A stretch of 64,000 nucleotides of DNA from Arachis hypogaea (GCF_003086295.3 NC_092044.1:75478024-75542023), one strand, 5' to 3'; numbered from the stretch's first letter, positions 1 through 11,505 are shown. The notes: generated by a model from the letters alone, not told the origin. Made by a program: numbers and translations.

Positions 1-276
1 AAGATCAAGGAAGAACCCAGAACACTAACACGAAAATTTTAAAGAAAATATAAAATATGCAATTAACACCAAACTTAAAATAAGACACTAAACTCACGAA
101 AAATTAACAACTAATTAAGAAAAATAATATTTTTGAAAAGAAATTTTTGAAAAGAGACTATCCTATCAAAATTTAATGACTCTATAACAACAAAAATAAA
201 TTATTCCTAATCTAAGAAATAAAATAAGCCTTCAATTGTTCAAACTCAACAATTCCCGGTAACGGCGCCAAAAACT
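1..276 (-). mobile_element. Leader of a minus-strand family A retrotransposon, cut by the window start
   Basis: This is the untranslated leader between the 5' LTR (277-1801) and a gag that lies outside the window to the left. It is AT-rich and carries the family motif ACACCAAACTTA near position 66, the complement of the TAAGTTTGGTGT motif found all over these elements. The primer binding site is at 253-270. No open frame of note is present. Confidence 0.75.
253..270 (-). other. Primer binding site, tRNA-Asp type
   Basis: Read on the minus strand this is TGGCGCCGTTACCGGGAA. It differs by two bases from TGGCGCCGTTGCCGGGGA, the complement of the 3' end of plant tRNA-Asp(GUC) with CCA, as I remember that tRNA. 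It starts six bases inside the LTR edge at 277. Confidence 0.85.
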
Positions 277-1801
277 TGGTGCACGAATTTGTAATCCGTA
301 CAACTAACCAGCAAGTGCACTGGGTCGTCCAAGTAACACCTTACGTGAGTAAGGGTCGATCCCACGGAGATTATTGGTTTGAAGCAATCTATGTTTATTT
401 TATTATTCTTAGTCAGGATATTAATTAAAGTTATCAGTTGGAATTATTAGATTGGAAAAATAAAAGAGAATAATAGCGTTACTTGTTGTGCAGTAATGAG
501 AAATATGTTGGAGTTTTGGAGATGCTTTGTCCTCTGACTTCAACTCTTCCTTGAAATCCTTCTCCACACGCAAAGTCCCTTCCATGGCAAGCTCTATGTA
601 GGGTGTCACCGTTGTCAATGGCTACTTCCCATCCTCTCAGTGAAAACGTTCCTATGCTCTGTCACAGCACGGCTAATCATCTGTCGGTTCTCAATCAGGT
701 TGGAATAGAATCCATTGATTCTTTTGCGTCTGTCACTAACGCCCAGCCTTCAGGAGTTTGAAGCTCATCACAGCCATTCAATCCCAGAATCCTACTCGGA
801 ATACCACAGACAAGGTTTAGACTTTCCGGATCCTCATGAATGCCGCCATCAATCCGGCTTATACCACGAAGATTCTGATTAAGGAATCTAAGAGATACTC
901 ATTCAATCTGATGTAGAACGGAGGTGGTTGTCAGGCACACGTTCATGGATTGAGGAAGGTGATGAGTGTCACGGATCATCACCTTCTCCATAATTAAGCG
1001 CGAATGAACATCTTAGATAAGAACAAGCGTGTTTGAATGGAAAACAAAGGAATTGTATTAAATCATCGAGACGCCGCAGAGCTCCTCACCCCCAACAATG
1101 GAGTTTAGAGACTCATGCCGTCAAAAAGTATGTAATTCAGATCTGAAAATGTCATGAGGTACAAGATAAGTCTCTAAAAGTTGTTTAAATAGTAAACTAG
1201 TAACCTAGGTTTACAGAAAATGAGTAAACTAAGATAATTGGTGCAGAAATTCACTTCTGGGGCCCACTTGGTGTGTGTTGGGGCTGGAACTAAAGCTATC
1301 CACGAGTTGAGGCCTTTCTTGGAGTTGAACTCCAAGTTATAACGTGTTTTGGGCGTTCAACTCCGGATTATGACGTTTTTCTGGCGTTTAACTCCAGACA
1401 GCAGCATGTACTTGGCGTTCAACGCCAAGTTACGTCGTCTTTCTTCGCGCAAAATATGGACTATTATATATTGCTGGAAAGCCCTGGATGTCTACTTTCC
1501 AACGCCGTTGAGAGCGCGCCAATTGGACTCCTGTAGCTCCAGAAAATCCATTTCGAGTGCAGGGAGGTCAGGATCCAACAGCATCAGCAGTCCTTTTTCA
1601 GCCTAACTCAGATTTTTGCTCAGCTCCCTCAATTTCAGCCAGAAAATACCTGAAATCACAGAAAAACACACAAACTCATAGTAAAGTCCAGAAATATGAT
1701 TTTTTCCTAAAAACTAATATTATTCTACTAAAAACTAATTAAAACATGCTAAAATCTACATGAAATTACCCCCAAAAAGCGTATAAAATATCCGCTCATC
1801 A
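277..1801 (-). repeat. 5' LTR of the minus-strand family A element
   Basis: The LTR runs from TGGTGCACGAA (its 3' end, minus strand) to GCTCATCA (complement of its start TGATGAGC). It ends TG...CA and is 1525 bp. It contains the CTGGCGTT/AACTCCAG and TTGGCGTTCAACGCCAA palindromes at about 1340-1435. The primer site on its inner side makes it the 5' LTR. The open frames inside are not genes; the same sequence recurs in every A LTR here. Confidence 0.9.
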
Positions 1802-3026
1802 ATGTACAAGAAAAACTTTATCATTAGACATTGTATTTGACCACTCTATATCAGATTCACGTTCATGGCGTATTTATACACTAATATCCACTCATAATCT
1901 ATTACACCTTGCGACTGATTCCTTTTCTTCATAAACCATACTATTCAGAGCGAATTGCATATTTGTTCTTCATCTTCAAAAATCGCTGGAGGCCACCACG
2001 ATTTATATTGTTATTTTGTTTTTTTTGTAAATTATGGATAGGTCCTATGAATTATGTATAAATTTTGAATCTACTAAAACTTCTAACGGATTACATAGAA
2101 TTAAAATGGGACTGAAATGTTAGCTTTAAAAAAGGTTATAAATGAAAAATATTAAAAGAGATTTGCTTTATTTAAATATTCCGCCCTTAAATTTATCTCT
2201 AATTTTTTTCTTTAAACAACCTTATACTTATTTTTATTGAACAAATATAAGGGTATAAAGCAATAAGGTGATATGTATAATCATATGCGTGAAGTGCTTA
2301 AATTCGGACAATATACTACTTCTTTTTACAAAATATTTCACTAAATTTTTTTTCAACAAAATTGAAGAGATTATTATAATTATTTATGTTATGCTTGAGA
2401 ACAATTCAAAACGTAGTTAATAATAATATATTAAATAGTTATAACATTATTATAAAAAAATTAAAACATATTTAAAAATACATCATGAAATTATCAATTA
2501 TTAATTTTTGGCCTATAAAAAATTTTTGGTCCCTTTAGAAAAAGTCTAGTTCTGTCCTACTAATAATACTTTTGAGTAATTTAGTGATTGTTATTAAGTT
2601 TTACTCCTAACCATTACTCATTGTAATGCTAGTGTTTGAAAAAAACTTTTGAGAAAGCCAAAAATTTTAGCCAAAAATTACTTAAAGTATTCATATTCAA
2701 AAAATTATAAATATAATTTTTTTTAAATTTGTTACTGATGTGATAATAAATAAATAAATAATTATACAGATAAAAATGATAAAAGATCAAATTTTTCAAA
2801 AATTAGATAGAAGGATATAATTGTCTGAAATATAATTTGAAAGATTGAAAATTTGAAAATTGTAACTTGCAAATTCTCTATCAATCAACACCAATAAAAT
2901 AATACGAATATTTATTGAATAATTTTAATTTTTAATATAAAAAATTAAATTAAAAAGCAATAGAATATAAAATATCACTAAATTAAATAAATGAAAATAC
3001 CTATTCCTTCTTATGAGTTTGCGGCG
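1802..3026. other. AT-rich stretch with no gene seen
   Basis: Very AT-rich sequence with homopolymer runs. I see no convincing ORF, terminal repeat or RNA gene. It may be decayed transposon or intergenic DNA. Confidence 0.6.
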
Positions 3027-3549
3027 TTTCACTATAAGAAAAATACTAAGGGTAGATCTATCAACGGATATTGATGAGCGGATATTTTATACGCTTTTTG
3101 GGGGTAATTTCATATAGTTTTTAGTATGTTTTAGTTAGTTTTTAGTATATTTTTATTAGTTTTTAGGAAAAATTCATATTTCTGGACTTTACTTTGAGTT
3201 TGTGTGTTTTTTTGTGATTTCAGGTATTTTCTGGCTGAAATTGAAGGATCTGAGCAAAAATCTGATTTAGGCTGAAAAAGGACTGCTGATGCTGTTGGAT
3301 TCTGACCTCCCTACACTCGGAATGGATTTTCTGGAGCTATAGAAGTCCAATTGGTGCGCTCTCAATTGCGTTGGAAAGTAGACATCCAAGACTTTCCAAC
3401 AATATATAATAGTGCATACTTTGCTCGAAGATAAATGACGTAAACTGGCGTTTGACGCCAATTTCATGTTCCATTCTGGCGTTAAACGCCAGAAACAGGT
3501 TGCAAGTTGGAGCTAAACGCCCAAAACAGGTTAAAATTGATGGCCAAAT

Positions 3550-4060
3550 CGACGGCTAAGCCGTTCATAATATTAAAAATCGATGGCAAAATAGACGACG
3601 GAGATGGTCACTATTAAATTTGTCGATTTTTCAAAATTTTAATAAAATCGACAGCTTGGGGAGCCGTCGATAATAATTTATTAAAATCGATGGTCTTTCC
3701 GTCTATATTATGAGTATAAGAATTTCCCCTTCTTGGTAAAATCGATAACATTGCCGTCGATATTATTATATAAAATCGACGTCATTTTTGTCAATATTTA
3801 ATTTAATAAAATCGACAATATTTTTGTCTGTAATATGATTTACAAGCTTAATAAAATCGACAACGCTGCCGTCGATATTATTATATAAAATTGACGTCCT
3901 TGCTGTCGATATTTGATTTATTAAAATTGATGTCCTTGCTGTCGATATTTGATTCATTAAAATCGACACAGTTGTCGTCGATTTAATTTTTTAAGTACCG
4001 ACAAATTCTTTGTCTATTTTAAATTTAAAAAGCGACAACACTGTCGTCGATTTTAATAGC
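3550..4060. repeat. Left subterminal repeats of the CACTA-like element
   Basis: At least eight copies of an inverted pair built on ATCGAC and GTCGAT, separated by short AT tracts (for example AAAATCGACA…GCCGTCGAT). These are presumed transposase binding sites. The apparent ORF MSILMNQISTART… on the minus strand here is only the repeat read through and is not a gene. Confidence 0.7.
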
Positions 4061-4568
4061 CATATTTTTTTAATTATTTTTTCTATTTGAAAAATAGTAA
4101 ACAATTAATGCAAATAAACTTTTAAATATAGAAATAAAATTTATACAGAATATTAGATAATAAGACAAATAAAATTTAAAATATAAAAATAAAATTTATA
4201 TTAAATATTAGATAATGAGTTTACAAACTTATCAAAATATAAATAATCCTCTAACATAAAGATTTAAAACAAGATAAATAACTAAACTTAGACTTGTAAT
4301 AAGTAACAATTGAGCTGAACAAAGTTGTGTTAATAAAAAGTCCTTGCTGCTGCTAGCCTCAATTCCGGTTGATTTATTTGCTTCAGAAGATCAGTAGAAG
4401 TAACATGTAACATAAAACTGTAATTAGTACACTCAAGCAGAAAATTTATATTTTTGATACATAATGTTGACAGTGAAAGTGTTAAATATAGCAGAACACC
4501 AAAATCTCGAGTAGTGTATAGGAGGAAAACATGATACATGATAAGGTATTGATATGGAAAACCATGAA

Positions 4569-4740
4569 TCAGGATTCATATTGCCGAATCGCTGATAAAA
4601 TTTCAGCAATGCCTTCAAATTTTCTCCTTTCTTTGAGAATCATCTTAGCTAAATCAAGTGCTCGCTTTTCACATGTTGCACGCTTAGTAGCATCGGCAAC
4701 GGATTCAAAATCCTCAACATGAGCTACACCAACTATTCTC
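4569..4740 (-). pseudogene. Captured 3' exon of an unidentified gene
   Basis: On the minus strand a splice acceptor (ACACAG) precedes an open frame of 57 codons that ends at TGA. It begins [18 protein letters not shown] and continues as a charged, helix-forming stretch with [17 protein letters not shown] near its end. I do not recognise the protein. The acceptor, the lack of internal stops and the natural end suggest a real terminal exon taken from a host gene. It has no start codon and lies in the same orientation as the other captured exons. Confidence 0.5.
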
Positions 4741-5255
4741 CTGTGTATTAATGATCAATTGATCATAATGAAAGTGTTAGCCATGCCTCCTAAGAAATTT
4801 CATGTTGCTCAAATCATAAATACAGGCCATTGCTTCAGAATCATACTGTTCAACAAATATATATCTTACTGACCTCAACTAAACATCAGTGTAAATGATT
4901 ATATACACATTAGAAAGTAGAGAGCGATTCCAACATTGTTACTGAATTTTATACCTAATATGTTTCCTCACACGAGCACTCTAGACTAGAGTCATTCAAA
5001 AGACACATTCTAATATTACCATTCCATATTTTTTATAGGAAAAATGCAATTAGTAAACTATGTCCACTTAGCAGCACTTAATTTCAACTTCCAATAACCA
5101 GGAATTCATGTCCACTTAGCAGCACTTAGTTTCAACTTCCAATAACCATCCCTATGATCTATGGTTTCCAGAAGAATTAAATGCTAAGTAGTGGGGAAAA
5201 CAGTTCTGATATAACCGAGTGACCAAGAAAGAGAGGGAAATATAGCCAGTCTCAC

Positions 5256-6010
5256 ATTGCATCTGAAGAGCAGAAGGGTCTGAACGACTTCCCAATGACA
5301 ATATCTACAAGCTTGCATCAAAGCCGTCTTCAAATAACAAATCAAAGTGAGTCCAAAACATTAATTAGTAAACTATATCCTCAGTAAGTGCATTATAAAC
5401 ATGCTACAAAATAGAAGTGAGATCTAACAAAAAAATTTTAATGTCTCATATTATCATGCAGATATCTCTAGAATTTTTATCAGATCCATCTGCCAATCTG
5501 TCACTTACAACTATGCATACTCTAGTTATAAGTTCTGCAAAAAGGAATAGAATCATATCCTAAAACTGCAAAGCTGGACCAAAATGGACCAAAAAAGTTA
5601 CAAATTTGCAATTCCAAATACAGAACAGAATCTCCAATTCTCAAAATTGAAACTAGAACAACACTTGCACCAATTGTAATCAACCATACAATTCAACTTC
5701 TTCAAATCAAAACCAATTACCACAACAGAGCTTAAATCTAACCCAGAATCAACCTACCATTTAAAATGAAAAGAAAAAAAGAGAACAGCAAAAATGAAAG
5801 ACTCTACCTGGCTGCAATAGTTCCTTAATTTCACATCAGCTCCATTCTCAAGCAACAAAGCCACAATCTAATGGAAACCCAAATCCAAGAACAAAAGAAG
5901 AAACTTTTTGAGGCATGAAAATCAGAAAAAGACAAAAAGGGTATTGAGATGAGATTAAACATTTGGATTCATGAAATGAACCTCGTTATGGCCCTTGGAA
6001 GTTACAAAAT
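5256..6010 (-). pseudogene. Captured fragment of an XB3-type ankyrin-repeat E3 ubiquitin ligase
   Basis: Three exon pieces lie in gene order on the minus strand. About 6010-5982 encodes VTSKGHNE before a GT. 5867-5808 encodes IVALLLENGADVKLRNYCSQ with AG before and GT after. 5327-5256 encodes [15 protein letters not shown] and on, again with AG before and GT after. These are consecutive ankyrin repeats of the plant XB3/XBAT family (known intact form [16 protein letters not shown]). The RING domain and most repeats are missing, so no ligase can be made. A Gly to Cys change in the RYGHW motif supports decay. Family assignment is from memory of the motif. Confidence 0.75.
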
Positions 6011-6414
6011 GAGTTTAATTAGACTTCACAGACGAACCGTCCAATACAGCACTTGGTTGGGGCAAATGCCATTCATACATGCCCTCAGAAGCTGAAGTGG
6101 AAACAGCACGAGAATGCACACAAGGCCTAGGCAATCTAGAGAAGTCAGCAGATTGATACACATTCCAACATTTTTAGTTCTATAACAATGACTAAGACTG
6201 TAATAGAAACGACAATAGTTATTTCCTTTTCTTTTCTTTTTCTTTCTGTTTTTATGGTGAAGCACTGGATAAAAAAATAGTTGTTTAAGAATTTTATTTT
6301 AAGATTGAAAACTTCATCCAGTCTATATATAGAAATTTCAAAAGTTATATGTAGTTATAAAATTACAAAAAACTCAAAGTTATATTTAGAACTTGTCTCT
6401 GCAGTATTCCTTCT

Positions 6415-6863
6415 GCCAAAAGCTACTTGAATAATGCCATCTAGCTGCCTCTCTAGCTTCACAAGTCAAAATAGAACTTATTACTGTGATTGAAGAAAAC
6501 TAGCATGGACTGACCTTGACAGGGACAACAACCTAATAGAGGAGTATAGCTTCTCTAGCTGCACGATAAAATTCCAATGCAACTCTTGTAGATGACAGAC
6601 AAACATCCTGAAAATTAATAATTCATTTATTAATGTAAAACTAATTGTAGGTCAACTAACTGAAAATATTTATATGAATGCAATTTAAGTAATCTTACAC
6701 TAAAAGTCACACTCTAGGAGCAGATTTCTAGCCTTTGACATGATCTTGGTTTTTTTCTTATGTGCAAAGTGAACCTCAACATCATCAGCAAACTTGCTCA
6801 GTCTGCTATCATTGTCATCCGATGCGGAGATGAACTTAAGGTCTTTTAAAGCATATTCACATT
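6415..6863 (-). pseudogene. ZW10: Captured fragment of the ZW10 centromere/kinetochore protein gene
   Basis: Three successive exons are recognisable on the minus strand. 6863-6699 encodes CEYALKDLKFISASDDN, then FADDVEVHF and KARNLLLECDF. 6607-6515 encodes DVCLSSTRVALEFYRAA, then VVVPVK, with AG and GT flanks. From 6456 it reads LERQLDGIIQVA. The order and motifs match plant ZW10, which acts in the spindle checkpoint and in ER-Golgi tethering. A TAG interrupts exon 2 (…ILLY*VVVPVK) and a stop follows CDF. The N- and C-terminal parts are absent, so this is a non-functional copy and a parental gene is expected elsewhere. Confidence 0.8.
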
Positions 6864-6938
6864 CTATTGTAAATTTATATGAGATGATAAATTTAATTTA
6901 TTTAAATAATATGTGCTGAGATACCACAGAGAAATTAC

Positions 6939-7216
6939 CTTAACTTTGGAGTGCCGAACAGGTTCAGACTTGCCAAGACTTGCAAGATGCCCAACACGCA
7001 ATATAATCTTCGAAAACGGAAAAAAAATAAACATGAAAACCAAGCTAATTAGAATGCAAGGCAAAAATAATATTGAATAATTGAAAGAACAAAAAATGCC
7101 GCAGAGATTGGGGATTATAATAATACTTTAAGGAGGGAAGCATGGAGAGATGGATCTGGAAGGGATTGATTGAGAGATTGAAGATCCGCCATCAACTGTT
7201 TCAGCTCCACCTCCAT
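6939..7216 (-). pseudogene. Captured first two exons of an unidentified gene
   Basis: An ATG at 7216-7214 opens a 30-codon exon (MEVELKQLMADLQSLNQ…) ending at a GT at 7126. A second exon (7007-6939, AG and GT flanks, 23 codons) reads IILRVGHLASLGKSEPV and on. The two join in phase. Together they look like the N-terminus of a host protein; I do not recognise which. The next exon downstream belongs to ZW10 and starts in a different phase, so this piece probably came from another gene. Confidence 0.5.
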
Positions 7217-7649
7217 TGTTTCTCGTTGTCGTCTTCTTCTTGTTTCTGGATTTCGGATCTGAATTCAAATTGAGATTGAAATGTGAATCCCAAACGCAGA
7301 ATCGAATAATCTAGAGCTGAACCTGCACCACCGCTCAGTGCCATAGATCCGTTAACTGCAGTGTTGGTGTAACTTGTAAGACCAATGGCGGGCTCGGCAG
7401 AGGAGGAGAAGAAGCTCTACTCTCAGGCGGAGGACGGCGGGTTTTCTTAGGAGTCGGAGAAGAAGAAGCTCTGCTCTCTGCCTCTCTCCGTGAGTGACTC
7501 CGTTCTGGTCTCTACTGTCGAGCCTTGGAGGAGAAGAAGAAGCGTCCTTTAGACTCTAATTCTCTGAAGATTTAGGGTTAAATTTTGGGAAAATGAGTGA
7601 AACGAGAAGGACGCGGGAAGTAAATGCGGGAGTAGTTTTTTGTTGATAA

Positions 7650-8050
7650 AGATCGACCGCTATTTTGTCGGATTTTAGTTAAAATAAAAATTAACATTCT
7701 ATCTTTCTATTTTATATAATAAATCTATACCATCCATTCAATTTAAAAAAGAAATCTCTATTGTCTAAATATATCGACGACAAAAACTGTCGATATTTTA
7801 CTTATTAAAATAGACAACAAGTCCGTCGATTTTATAGAAAAAAAATTCAACTCCTATTCTGTCGGTAATATGACGATAGTAGTAAGGTATTAAAAAAATT
7901 GTTAAAATAATAAATGACATTATCGTCGATTTTAATATTTTTTTATTAATAATCTTTTTTCATTTTATCGACGGAAAGCCGTTGAAAAATATCGACGGAA
8001 AACTTAACCGTCGATTTTTGGCGTCGATAATTACACTGTTTGTTGTTGTG
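7650..8050. repeat. Right subterminal repeats of the CACTA-like element
   Basis: Inverted ATCGACGG/CCGTCGAT motifs recur (for example around 7770-7830 and 7970-8030), mirroring the left end. The terminus reads ACTGTTTGTTGTTGTG. Confidence 0.65.
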
Positions 8051-9336
8051 GTTACAACCTGGCGTTTAACTCCAGAAACAGCCTATGCACGTGTAAAGCT
8101 CAAAGCTCAGCCCCAGCACATACCAAGTGGGCCCCAGAAGTAGATTTCTGCACTATCTATCTCAGTTTACTCATTTTCTGTAAACCTAGGTTACTAGTTT
8201 AGTATTTAAACAACTTTTAGAGATTTATTTTGTACCTCATGACATTTTTAGATCTGAAATTTTTTACTGTTTGACGGCATGAGTCTCTAAACTCCATTGT
8301 TGGGGGGGTGGAGAGCTCTACTGTGTCTCGATAGATTAATGCAATTATTTATATTTTCTATTCAAACACGCTTGTTTCTATCCAAGATATTTATTCGCAC
8401 TTCAATATGACGAATGTGATGATCCGTGACACTCATCATCATTCTCAACCTATGAACGCGTGCCTGATAAACACCCCGTTCTACCTTAGATTGAATGAGT
8501 ATCTCTTAGATCCCTTAATCAGAGTCTTCGTGGTATAAGCTAGAATCCATTAGCAGCATTTTTGAGAATCCGGAAAGTCTAAACCTTTTCTGTGGTATTC
8601 CGAGTAGGATTCAGGGATTGGATGACTGTGACGAGCTTCAAACTCACAAGGGTTGGGCGTAGTGACAGACGCAAAAGGATTGATGGATCCTATTCCAACA
8701 TGAGTGAGAACTGACAAATGATTAGCCATGCGGTGACAGCGCACCTGGACCATTTTCACTGAGAGGATGGATGGTAGCCATTGACAATGGTGACCCACCA
8801 AACATACAGCTTGCCATGGGAGGGAACTTGCGTGCGTGAAGATGAAGACAGGAAGAAAGCAGAGATTCAGAAGACAAAGCATTTCCAAACCTCCAACATA
8901 TTCTCCATTACTGCATAACAAGTATTTATTGCATGCTCTTTTGTTCATTTGCAAGTCAATTGATAATTATAATTGATATCCTGACTAAGAGTTACAAGAT
9001 AACCATAACTTGCTTCAAGCCAACAAACTCCGTGGGATCGACCCTTACTCACGTAAGGTATTACTTGGATGACCCAGTGCACTTGCTGGTTAGTTGCGTG
9101 AAGTTGTGAAGAATTGTGATTTCTAATTTTGTGCACCAGATATTACCGGCGAATTTAGTATCGAATTTCTAGCAGTTACGAGTGAAAATTCACCCCTCGA
9201 ATAAGTTACTGTTGGATTAGAAATTCCGTAACTAAATCGGATAGTAAATAGAGGTGCAAAAAAAAACTTTTTTGGCGCCAAATTTAGCATCAAATTTTCT
9301 GTTAGTAAAATCCGACAGTAACAATGTTTAGTGAAA

Positions 9337-9958
9337 TGCGGCGTTTAGGCACAATGATGATCACCTCATAGCGGATGTTTCAACCAGTAAATCCACAGTA
9401 AACCCGCACTTTTGTAAACTTTGTCTCTCTCTTCTCTTCTCTTCTCTTCTCTCTCTCTCTCTCTCTCTCTCTCCCTCTTTTCTCTACTGATGTGAAGCTG
9501 TTGCCGTCACCACCACCTGGAGCTATCATCGTCGTTACTGTAAAACATCATCGTAACTGCTGCTAGAGCTGTCCCTGCCACTGCCGCTGTTGGTGTCGCT
9601 TGCCGTCGGAGGTTATTACCTTCTGATCGTCACTATCGCCTCCTGTCACCACCATCCTTCCACCATCCTGTAGCCACAATCAGAGATAATTCTTGTATAG
9701 TTATTTATTTTTTCAGATTTTTATTGTTTGTTTAACATTTTGTTAGTTTTTTATTAAATTATTGATTAAATTTTTTCAATGAAGTGTGTGATTAGGGTTT
9801 GTTATATTAATTTAGTATAGTCTGAAATTAAATAATGTTAGCTAGGTTAGGTTAGTAGAAGAATATTAAGAGTGCTTAAGTTGTTAGAAGATTTTATTTT
9901 AGTTTAGTGTATGTTCATTTGATTGCATTCAATTTATATGGTTTATTTTTGTTATGAC
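9337..9958. other. Region with a CT microsatellite and no gene recognised
   Basis: A pyrimidine tract with a (CT)n run lies at about 9425-9473, followed by GC-richer sequence with many CCACCACC/CATCGTC triplets, then AT-rich sequence. It resembles the 5' UTR and first intron of a plant gene, but I cannot find a supported coding exon. Confidence 0.4.
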
Positions 9959-10228
9959 TGTTGATGAATCCATATTTGATGATAAATTTTGCCTTAAATT
10001 GAATGGATTTCATCACATAAACTCACATTTATTTACTTAAATAGCATACCTTTGTGATTTCCTTCCAAATTACACTTAATTGAAAAACATGCTTTTTAGG
10101 CTCCAAAAATACTAATTTTAATTCTCTTAAATTTCATTCGATGCCTTGATATGTCTATTAAGTGATTCAGGTCATAGAAATCAAGGTTAGATTGGAAGAG
10201 GTGGAAAAAGGAGCAAGCAAGGGTAGGA
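9959..10228 (+). repeat. LTR fragment, family D
   Basis: It starts TGTTGATGAATCC and contains CATTCGATGCCTTGAT, a block also present in LTR C (30664-30690) and on the minus strand in LTR G, so the three LTR families are related. It breaks off where integrase sequence begins near 10230. The full LTR cannot be delimited. Confidence 0.5.
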
Positions 10229-10229
10229 A

Positions 10230-11449
10230 ACAGACAAGTTAAGAAGCTACTGACTGATGCAAAGTACTACTTGTGGGAGAAACCTTATCTTTTTAAAAGT
10301 TGCTCAGATGGTATAATCTGGAGGTGTGTCTCAGATGAGGAAACATAGCAGATTCTTTGGTATTGTCATGGTTCTGAGTATGGTGGCCACTTTGGTGGTA
10401 AAAGGACAGCTACTAAGGTCCTTCAGAGCGATTTTTATTGGCCGACTCTCTTTTAGGAATCAAGATCATTTGTGAAGAACTGTGACAAATGTCAGAGAGC
10501 TAAGAATCTTCCTGCCAATCATGAGATGCTACAATAGGGGATTCTTGAGATTGAGTTGTTTGATGTGTAGGGTATTGACTTCATGGGACCTTTTTCACCA
10601 TCATACTCCAACACATATATCCTAGTGGCGGTTGATTATGTGTCTAAGTAGGTAGAAGCTGAGGCTTTACCCACCAAAGATGCCAAAGTGGTGATGAGCT
10701 TTCTCTAGAGATATATTTTCAATCGGTTTGGTGTCCCAATGACACTTATTAGTGATGGTGGGAGCCAATTTTGCAACAAATAGCTAGACTCACTTCTGCA
10801 GAGGTATGGAGTCCATCATAAGGTGGCAACCCCCTATCACTCCCAGACGAGTGGATAGGTCAAAATCTCTAATAGAAAACTCAAGAGGATCTTAGAGAAT
10901 ACCATCAATACTTCAAGAAAGGATTGGTCTAGGAAGCTTGATGATGCTCTTTGAGCATACCAGACTGAATTTAAGAGTCCTATTGGCATGTCTCCTTACC
11001 AGTTTGTTTATGGTAAAGTTTGTCACTTGCCCGTTGGGTTGGAGCATAGAGCATACTAGGCTATAAAGTTTCTGAACTTTGATGCCAAGGCTGCAGGAAC
11101 AAAGCGGATTCTTCAACTGAATAAGCTTGATGAGTTCAGATATTCTGCCTTTGAAAATGCCAAGCTCGATAAAGAAAGGACTAAGATATGTCATGACAAG
11201 AAGATTGCCGTAAGAGTTTTTGAGCCAAGTCAGAAGGTGCTTTTATTTAATTCTAGGCTTAAACTCTTTCCCAGGAAGCTGAAGTCCCGGTGGTCAGGAC
11301 TGTTTGTGGTAACCAGATCATCACCATATGGTCATGTAGAAATTCAAAAAGAGAATTCTGATCAAAGGTTCACAGTAAATGGCCAGAGGTTGGAGCATTA
11401 TGTTGGGGGTGAGATCAATCGCCAAAGGTCCACTCATCTACTGACTTAG
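10230..11449 (+). pseudogene. Integrase of family H, copy 1, full of stops
   Basis: In one frame this reads as the integrase end of a Ty3/gypsy Athila-like pol. It has the zinc-binding region (CHGSEYGGHFGG, then CDKCQRAKN), the core with Asp in GIDFMGPF and ISDGGSQF, and the C-terminal tail (LFNSRLKLFPRKLKSRW) ending THLLT. It would insert element cDNA into the chromosome. About ten in-frame stops are all at codons that are CAG or TGG in intact relatives. The third catalytic residue (GQVE in relatives) is Lys, as in copy 2. It is dead. RT and RNase H are missing upstream, where an LTR D fragment abuts. Confidence 0.85.
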
Positions 11450-11460
11450 CAATATTGACC

Positions 11461-11505
11461 GTCAAGCTAGTGGCGGTAAAGAAGCGGTTGCTGGGAGGCA
11501 ATCCG
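11461..11505 (+). promoter_or_regulatory. Conserved post-pol motif, H copy 1
   Basis: GTCAAGCTAGTGGCGGTAAA then GTTGCTGGGAGGCAATCC. The same block follows the coding region of every gag/pol-type element in the window (51006, 26572, 58625, and minus 45383). It can form two small hairpins (GTCA…TGAC and GTTG…CAAC in the other copies). Confidence 0.7.

Larger units (their letters stand above)
3533..8050. mobile_element. CACTA-like DNA transposon carrying host gene fragments
   Basis: The insertion is defined by the family A LTR on each side (…AACAGGTT / GTTACAACC…), sharing GTT as a possible 3-bp duplication. Both ends are packed with inverted AATCGACGG/CCGTCGAT subterminal motifs (left 3550-4060, right 7650-8035), the usual design of En/Spm elements. 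The right end TTGTTGTTGTG is one base from the common TTGTTGTAGTG terminus; the left CACTA end is not visible. No transposase was recognised. The middle holds exons of at least three unrelated plant genes on the minus strand, so it looks like a gene-capturing non-autonomous element. Confidence 0.65.
3072..9138 (+). repeat. Solo LTR of family A, interrupted by a CACTA-like element
   Basis: The LTR begins TGATGAGCGG at 3072 and ends GTGCACCA at 9138. The five bases before it (3067-3071) and after it (9139-9143) are both GATAT, a perfect target duplication. No internal region of its own lies between, so this is a solo LTR left by LTR-LTR recombination. LTR sequence stops near 3532 and resumes near 8051; the gap is the nested element at 3533-8050. 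The solo LTR itself is about 1550 bp. Confidence 0.9.
3030..9336. mobile_element. Small DNA transposon (MITE-like), split by a solo LTR
   Basis: The two halves are 3030-3071 and 9144-9336, about 235 bp together. The direct repeat TGCGGCGTTT flanks them at 3020-3029 and 9337-9346. The ends carry an inverted TTTCACTA/TAGTGAAA. The right half has inverted copies of AAATCCGACAGTAAC-like motifs, typical of subterminal repeats. A 9-10 bp duplication would suit a Mutator-like MITE, whereas the CACTA start would suit En/Spm, so the superfamily is uncertain. It codes for nothing. Confidence 0.55.

Noticed and set aside
3766..3969. Repetitive minus-strand peptide with STARTSI and NHITDKN-like repeats
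   Set aside because: A reading of the ATCGAC subterminal repeats of the CACTA-like element, not a protein.
8550..8954. 134-codon minus-strand ORF
   Set aside because: It lies entirely in the second half of the A solo LTR; the same sequence in other A LTRs has stops.
9425..9700. Possible host gene 5' end after the CT tract
   Set aside because: Composition resembles a UTR and GC-rich first exon, but no start codon leads to a frame with recognisable protein.
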